Assembly: GCA_900753095.1 (NCBI GenBank) | Contig: CAADXT010000109.1 | Coordinates: 1 to 25,636, forward strand | Direction of reading: 5' to 3' | DNA length: 25,636 nt | Source of the DNA: Eggerthellaceae bacterium | GTDB lineage: Bacteria; Actinomycetota; Coriobacteriia; Coriobacteriales; Eggerthellaceae | In this document: in pieces, positions 21,495-25,636 of the stretch | Layout of the letters: each line of letters begins with the position of its first letter | How positions within the stretch are numbered: position 1 is the first letter of the stretch | The notes under the pieces: generated by a model | Seen by the model: the letters and a program-made list of their open reading frames with translations, nothing else | What the model was told of the DNA's origin: nothing | Database searches by the model: none | Program-made: the position numbers and the translations under genes

Positions 21495-22334
21495 CTATCG
21501 CTCGGGGCTTAGCCATTCTGCTTCGAAAAGGATGTCCATATCGACATCGGTGCTGATGCCGCTTACCTTGCCCGTGTGCGAGTACTGCCACATCACGAAG
21601 TCGTGGTAGCTGCTGGTGGGGTGCTCGTTGGTGTATTCGGCGTACCACACTGCCGCGTTGATCTGGTCAATGTTCAGGCGCGAAAGGTCGTATTGGTTGC
21701 CGTACACCATAGGCGTGTAGCCTGCTTCCTCGATGCGCTTGCAGAATGCTTGCGCGTTCTTGGTAAGCTGGTCGGCCGAAAGGTTGTTCGCGCGGCCCGC
21801 GGAATCGGTAACGGGTTCCTGGTCGTACACCACAGGGTAGGTAACGCCTGCACCGTTGATGAGGCTCAAAACGTATTCCGCTTCCTCAAGCGCCTCGTCT
21901 TCGCTGGTGGCCTGCGAGAAGAAGTACACGCCATAGGGAAGGCCTACCCGCGTTGCGCCCTCAACGTTCTCGAAATAGCGTTTGTCGGTGTAGAGCTGGC
22001 CTTCGGTCGATCCGCGCCTTCCACAGCGGAGCATGGTGAAGTCGATGCCGTCGTCCTTCACGGCTTGCCAGTCGATCGAGCCCTGCAAATCGGACACGTC
22101 GATGCCTGCCGTGGAAACGGCTTCGTCGTTCTCGTAGTACACCATGCGGCCGTTTTCGAGTTTCAGGTTGTCCCAGTTGTACTTTGTTGTATCGGAACAG
22201 CTAAACGCGCCAACTGCGAACGCGATAAGCGCAACGACGATAACGCCAACAACGATGAAGGGGAGCTTGCTGCCATGATTTTGGAGCATGCGGTTTGGGG
22301 AAGCGGCTGAGCGCCGCGAAGTTGAGGTATTCAT
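21495..22334 (-). CDS. Membrane-anchored glycoside hydrolase family 25 (lysozyme-like)
   Basis: The 279-residue product has a polar N-terminal tail, one transmembrane helix (about residues 25-44, ending in GAFSC), then a GH25 catalytic domain from about residue 77: GIDVSDLQGSIDWQAVK, FTMLRCGRRG, GLPYGVYFFSQA, YPVVYDQEPV where Asp and Glu occupy the usual DxE catalytic positions, and a C-terminal VMWQYSHTGKVSGI with DVDMD. Family members cut the beta-1,4 bond of muramic acid in peptidoglycan, so it likely acts at the outer membrane face during wall remodelling. No Shine-Dalgarno is seen; TACGAT lies six bases before the ATG, so the mRNA may be leaderless. It is convergent with the trigger-factor-like gene. 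Confidence 0.9.
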   Translation of the reverse strand: MNTSTSRRSAASPNRMLQNHGSKLPFIVVGVIVVALIAFAVGAFSCSDTTKYNWDNLKLENGRMVYYENDEAVSTAGIDVSDLQGSIDWQAVKDDGIDFTMLRCGRRGSTEGQLYTDKRYFENVEGATRVGLPYGVYFFSQATSEDEALEEAEYVLSLINGAGVTYPVVYDQEPVTDSAGRANNLSADQLTKNAQAFCKRIEEAGYTPMVYGNQYDLSRLNIDQINAAVWYAEYTNEHPTSSYHDFVMWQYSHTGKVSGISTDVDMDILFEAEWLSPER

Positions 22335-22569
22335 GGGCCTATCGTATCAAGGTGCCCATGTCTGTGCTGCTCTTCAATCGTTTTTCCATTAGAGGTGCTT
22401 TCCCATGATGCTTTCTGTTTTGCGCGTGCGTTGCGAAAGGCAAGGGCGCGGTTCGGCGTTGTTGCAGGCGTTGCTGCTGGATTATGGGGGAGGGCCGAAT
22501 CATCGCTGGAGCGTGAACCCCAAGATTATGGAGCCATGGTGCCTATATGGGGGCCTGAAACGGGGATAC

Positions 22570-22577
22570 GCTAAAAT
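22570..22577 (+). promoter_or_regulatory. -10 promoter element for glmS
   Basis: GCTAAAAT (TAAAAT at 22572-22577) lies 45 bases upstream of the glmS ATG. No -35 is recognisable. The remaining 288-base gap 22335-22622 shows no gene and no glmS-ribozyme core. Confidence 0.45.
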
Positions 22578-22622
22578 GGAACGGTTTTAATAAGCGTATT
22601 CCTCTTTGTTAGGAGTTTCTAT

Positions 22623-24446
22623 ATGTGCGGAATTGTTGGTTACACGGGCACCCTTCAGGCCAAGGGCGTTTTGCTCGAGGGCTTGAAGCGCCTTGAGTAT
22701 CGCGGCTACGATTCGGCCGGCATCGCGGTTGAAAGCGGCGAGGGCATCAACGTGGTGAAGCGCCTGGGCAAGGTCTCCGGCCTCGTTGAGGCTATTCAGG
22801 ACGATATGTGCCAGGGTACCTGCGGCATCGGCCATACCCGTTGGGCAACGCACGGCGCCCCCAGCGAACGCAATGCACACCCCCACACGGGCTGCTCCAA
22901 CGACGTGGTCGTCGTCCACAACGGCATTATCGAGAACTTCGCTGAGCTGCGCGAAGAGCTGGAGGCGAAGGGCCACAAGTTCTCTTCCGACACCGACACG
23001 GAGTGCATCGCTCACTTAGTTGAGGAAAACTACCACGGCGACCTGTTCGAAGCGGTGCGCGTGGTTTCCAACTCGCTTTCCGGCGCATACGGCCTGGCAG
23101 TTATGCATCACGACCATCCCGGCGAAATCGTGGTTACCCGCAAGGATTCCCCCATCGTTCTGGGCGTCGGCGAAAACGGCAGCTATCTGGGCTCTGACAT
23201 CATCGCGCTTATCGACGCTACGCGCGACGTGGTGATTCTCGAAGACGGTCAGCTTGCTGTTATGCATCCCGACCACATCGACTACTTCGATGCGCAGGGC
23301 AACCCGGTAACGCCCGAAACCACCCACGTCGATTGGGACATCGACGTTGCGGAAAAGGGCGGATATCCCGACTTCATGCTGAAGGAGATTCACGAGCAAC
23401 CCCGTGTTGTGCGCGACACGCTAGCCGGCCGCATGTCGGGCCATGAGATCTCCATCGACGAGCTCACCCTTTCGCGTCAGGAGCTGAACTACATCGATCG
23501 CGTGTACCTGATCGGCTGCGGCACCTCCTACCATGCAGGCCTTATCGCCAAGAACCTCATCGAGGGCTGGGCGCGCATTCCTACTGAGGTGGAAGTTGCC
23601 AGCGAGTTCCGCTACCGCAACCCCATCATCACGCCCACCACGTTGGTGGTTGCTGTTTCCCAGTCGGGCGAGACAGCCGACACGCTTGCCGCTATCCGCG
23701 ATGCGCGCATCAAGGGCGCAAAGGTGTTCGGCATCACGAACGTTATCGGCTCGCCGGTTGCGCGTGAGTCGGACGGCGTTATCTACACCAAGGCAAACAA
23801 GGAAGTAGCCGTTGCCTCCACCAAGTCGTTCATCGGCCAGGTGGTAAGCCTTACGCTTTTGGCGCTGCTTCTGGGCCGCGCAAAGGGCAAGCTCACGCTG
23901 AACCAGACGCGCATGCTCTTCACCGAATTGGCCGATACCGCCGACCAGATCGAGGAAATCCTGCAGGACACCTCTTCCATCGAGGAGGCGGCCCACTTCT
24001 TCGACGGGCGTCAGTCCACGCTCTACATCGGTCGCGGTTTGGGCGAGGCTACGTGCTACGAGGGCGCCCTGAAGCTGAAGGAGATCAGCTACATTCACGC
24101 CGAGGCATATGCTGCTGGCGAGATGAAGCATGGTCCCATTGCCCTGCTTGACGAAGGGTTCCCCATCGTGGCGGTGGCAACGCAGAGCCCCACGTACGAT
24201 AAGACGGTTTCCAACCTGGAAGAGTCCAAGAGCCGAGGCGCGAAGATCATCGCCATCGCCACCGAGGGCGATGAGGCGATCAAGAAGGTCGCCGACCATG
24301 TCATCTACATCCCGAAGGTGCGCGATGCGTTCATGCCCATCACGGCAAGCGTTCCGCTTCAGCTTTTGGCGCGTTCGGTGGCTGTCGCACGCGGTTGCGA
24401 CGTCGACCAGCCTCGTAACTTGGCGAAATCCGTAACGGTCGAATAG
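22623..24446 (+). CDS. glmS: Glutamine--fructose-6-phosphate aminotransferase (isomerizing)
   Basis: The 607-residue protein has the N-terminal glutaminase start MCGIVGYTG, with Cys2 the nucleophile after Met removal, and GIGHTRWATHG and HNGIIENF in the glutaminase domain. Two SIS sugar-isomerase domains follow (about residues 290-420 and 460-600) with IGCGTSYHAG, SQSGETADT, STKSFIGQ, and EAYAAGEMKHGPIALL, ending in the family's AKSVTVE tail. It makes glucosamine 6-phosphate from fructose 6-phosphate and glutamine, the first step to peptidoglycan precursors. AGGAG lies six bases before the ATG. Full family length; complete. A terminator-like hairpin follows within 80 bases, so co-transcription with acpS is partial at most. 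Confidence 0.97.
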   Translation: MCGIVGYTGTLQAKGVLLEGLKRLEYRGYDSAGIAVESGEGINVVKRLGKVSGLVEAIQDDMCQGTCGIGHTRWATHGAPSERNAHPHTGCSNDVVVVHNGIIENFAELREELEAKGHKFSSDTDTECIAHLVEENYHGDLFEAVRVVSNSLSGAYGLAVMHHDHPGEIVVTRKDSPIVLGVGENGSYLGSDIIALIDATRDVVILEDGQLAVMHPDHIDYFDAQGNPVTPETTHVDWDIDVAEKGGYPDFMLKEIHEQPRVVRDTLAGRMSGHEISIDELTLSRQELNYIDRVYLIGCGTSYHAGLIAKNLIEGWARIPTEVEVASEFRYRNPIITPTTLVVAVSQSGETADTLAAIRDARIKGAKVFGITNVIGSPVARESDGVIYTKANKEVAVASTKSFIGQVVSLTLLALLLGRAKGKLTLNQTRMLFTELADTADQIEEILQDTSSIEEAAHFFDGRQSTLYIGRGLGEATCYEGALKLKEISYIHAEAYAAGEMKHGPIALLDEGFPIVAVATQSPTYDKTVSNLEESKSRGAKIIAIATEGDEAIKKVADHVIYIPKVRDAFMPITASVPLQLLARSVAVARGCDVDQPRNLAKSVTVE

Positions 24447-24453
24447 GGTTCCC

Positions 24454-25113
24454 ATGCCTGGTTCCCTACATGAAAACGCAGGCGCTTTGGCAAACGGCAC
24501 CGCTCTGGAGGGCGGTGCCGTTTCTGCTGCTGCGACTGCTGCGCAAAACGAATCGTCTGCCGCGCGTGCTGTGCGCTCTGCTGCCCAGGGGGCGCAGAAG
24601 GCGGGTATCCTGCCTGAATCGGTTTCCATGGGCGTCGACATTGTGGAGGTGGCTCGCATCCGAGCCATCATGAAGCGCTCGCCCGCATTCATCGAGCGCT
24701 CGTTCTCGTGCGAAGAGCGTGCCTATTGCGATGCCACGGCATCGCCCGAGTTCCATTACGCAACCCGCTTTGCCGCAAAGGAAGCGGTTGTGAAGGCGCT
24801 TGGCACTGGGTTTACCCAGGGCATTCGCCCAAACGACATCGAAGTGTTCCTGAACGCCAAGGGGAAGCCGCGCGTGCGCCTTCACCGCGCCGCCGCGAAG
24901 GTTGCGACGCAGCTGGGCATCGAGGAGCTGCCGCTTTCGCTTTCGTACACCCACAACGAAGCGGTGGCCTGCGCGCTTGCGCTTACCGAAGACTCGCGCA
25001 ACAAGGCGAAGGCGCGTACCTCCACGCCTGAGCAGGACTTAACGCGCCAGTTCAAGGAAGCGCGCTCGCTTTTGGACGATTTGCCGTCAAACAACAACGA
25101 AGAAGGTGCATAA
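24454..25113 (+). CDS. acpS: Holo-[acyl-carrier-protein] synthase, N- and C-terminally extended
   Basis: The core matches AcpS: MGVDIVEVARI (from residue 59 as drawn), the cysteine-containing EERAYC, RFAAKEAVVKALGTG with the catalytic Glu, and SLSYTHNEAVACAL near the end. AcpS moves 4'-phosphopantetheine from CoA to a serine of acyl carrier protein. Normal length is about 120; here there are 58 extra Ala-rich residues before the core and about 40 after (KARTSTPEQDLTRQFKEARS). The longer start (ATG 24454) has only a weak site. A terminator-like hairpin (24492-24523) lies inside the extension, so the true start may be ATG 24628 or an internal GTG. The next gene begins five bases after the stop. 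Confidence 0.88.
   Translation: MPGSLHENAGALANGTALEGGAVSAAATAAQNESSAARAVRSAAQGAQKAGILPESVSMGVDIVEVARIRAIMKRSPAFIERSFSCEERAYCDATASPEFHYATRFAAKEAVVKALGTGFTQGIRPNDIEVFLNAKGKPRVRLHRAAAKVATQLGIEELPLSLSYTHNEAVACALALTEDSRNKAKARTSTPEQDLTRQFKEARSLLDDLPSNNNEEGA
24492..24523 (+). terminator. Terminator-like hairpin after glmS, inside the annotated acpS start region
   Basis: AAACGGCACCGC (24492-24503) and GCGGTGCCGTTT (24512-24523) form a perfect 12-bp stem with an 8-base loop, ending in TTT then CTGCTGC, a short U-tract. It sits 46 bases past the glmS stop. Confidence 0.6.
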
Positions 25114-25117
25114 ACCC

Positions 25118-25636
25118 ATGGAAGGCAGAACGGATTTCGCCTCGCTTGTTCCTGTGCCTGCCGAAGATGCGCACAAGTACTCGCGCGGCAAGGCAGTGGT
25201 GGTTGCCGGCTCGGCGCCGTATCCAGGTGCTGCATGCCTTTCGGCCTGCGCAACGCAGCTTGTGGGCGCGGGGTACACGCAGGTGTTTACCGCCAAGCGC
25301 AACAAGGCGCTGGTTCAGGCTTTTCGTCCTTCGCTGGTGGTGAAGTCGTTTGCCGCATTGGACGTTCCCGCTGTTCTTTCCCCGCAGTACCCGGGCGCTT
25401 TTGTGATAGGCCCTGGCTTCGATTCGTCCGACACCGAGGCGGAAAGCGTTACGCGCCGTGTGCTGAAGCAGGCTGCGGCACCTGTTCTGGTTGACGGCGG
25501 GGCGCTTGCGTTCCTTTCCTCGCCGAAGATGCGCAAGGTGCTGCGCCGTCGCTCGGAGCAGGGCGTGCCAACGGTGCTCACGCCCCATATGGGCGAGGCG
25601 GTTCGTTTGGCGGCTCCTTTCGGCTTGAACATCGCA
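25118..25636 (+). CDS. nnrD: ADP/ATP-dependent NAD(P)H-hydrate dehydratase (3' end outside window)
   Basis: The visible 173 residues match the YjeF C-terminal (CARKD) kinase-like domain: HKYSRGKAVVVAGSAPYPGAA, GPGFDSSD near residue 91, and VLTPHMGEAVRLA near 152. This enzyme removes water from damaged NADHX or NADPHX with ADP or ATP, and repairs cofactors in the cytosol. The segment VLVDGGALAFL replaces the more usual DADAL, a small departure. ATG 25118 follows the acpS stop by four bases with AAGAAGGTG upstream, so the pair is co-transcribed, a common neighbourhood for these two genes. The C-terminal part of the protein is outside the window. Confidence 0.85.
   Translation, partial: MEGRTDFASLVPVPAEDAHKYSRGKAVVVAGSAPYPGAACLSACATQLVGAGYTQVFTAKRNKALVQAFRPSLVVKSFAALDVPAVLSPQYPGAFVIGPGFDSSDTEAESVTRRVLKQAAAPVLVDGGALAFLSSPKMRKVLRRRSEQGVPTVLTPHMGEAVRLAAPFGLNIA

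Noticed and set aside
22335..22622. glmS ribozyme upstream of glmS
   Set aside because: No ribozyme-like core was seen; only a -10 element and a ribosome site are visible.

Overview
The window looks like chromosomal DNA from a Gram-positive, high-GC anaerobe of the Actinomycetota, most likely class Coriobacteriia (Eggerthella-type). This is inferred from moderate-high GC, frequent GTG/TTG starts with strong Shine-Dalgarno sites, a lone hydrogenase maturase HydE, a solute-binding-lipoprotein/diguanylate-cyclase pair, a Tm-1-like gene pair and an HTH/Ser-Thr-kinase pair. No database search was possible, so genus is not claimed. No phage, IS element, CRISPR array, tRNA or rRNA was seen. The window is a mosaic of housekeeping and accessory operons.

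Layout. 1-851 (-): a DegV fatty-acid-binding protein cut by the window edge. 984-3614 (-): a lipoprotein solute-binding protein overlapping a membrane sensor/GGDEF gene that is split by a one-base frameshift at an A4 run. 3840-4727 (+): an aldose-1-epimerase relative. 4916-7102 (-): two genes matching the two halves of the plant Tm-1 protein (TIM-barrel and Tm-1-like ATP-binding), with an operator-like palindrome upstream. 7528-9221 (-): a sodium:alanine/glycine symporter behind a glycine riboswitch. 9377-9907 (-): a PAP2 phosphatase. 10106-12049: hydE (+) and a convergent LysR regulator (-).

12083-15296 (+): an apparent stand-alone structured small RNA, then phosphoglucomutase and two membrane proteins of unknown function. 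15452-18157 (+): an FxLYD-type membrane protein, then a helix-turn-helix protein directly abutting a membrane-anchored Ser/Thr kinase. 18177-19579 (+): the infC-rpmI-rplT translation operon with an attenuator in its leader and an apparent ATA start codon for IF3. 19594-20124: degenerate tandem repeats and a small disordered protein (-). 20268-21323 (+): a trigger-factor relative without the PPIase domain. 21495-22334 (-): a membrane-anchored GH25 lysozyme. 22623-25636 (+): glmS, acpS and NAD(P)H-hydrate dehydratase (cut by the edge).

Points most worth a second look: the HTH/kinase (plus FxLYD) cluster, the unassigned small RNA at about 12133-12281, the split Tm-1 pair, the non-canonical infC start, the PPIase-less trigger factor, and the frameshifted sensor cyclase.
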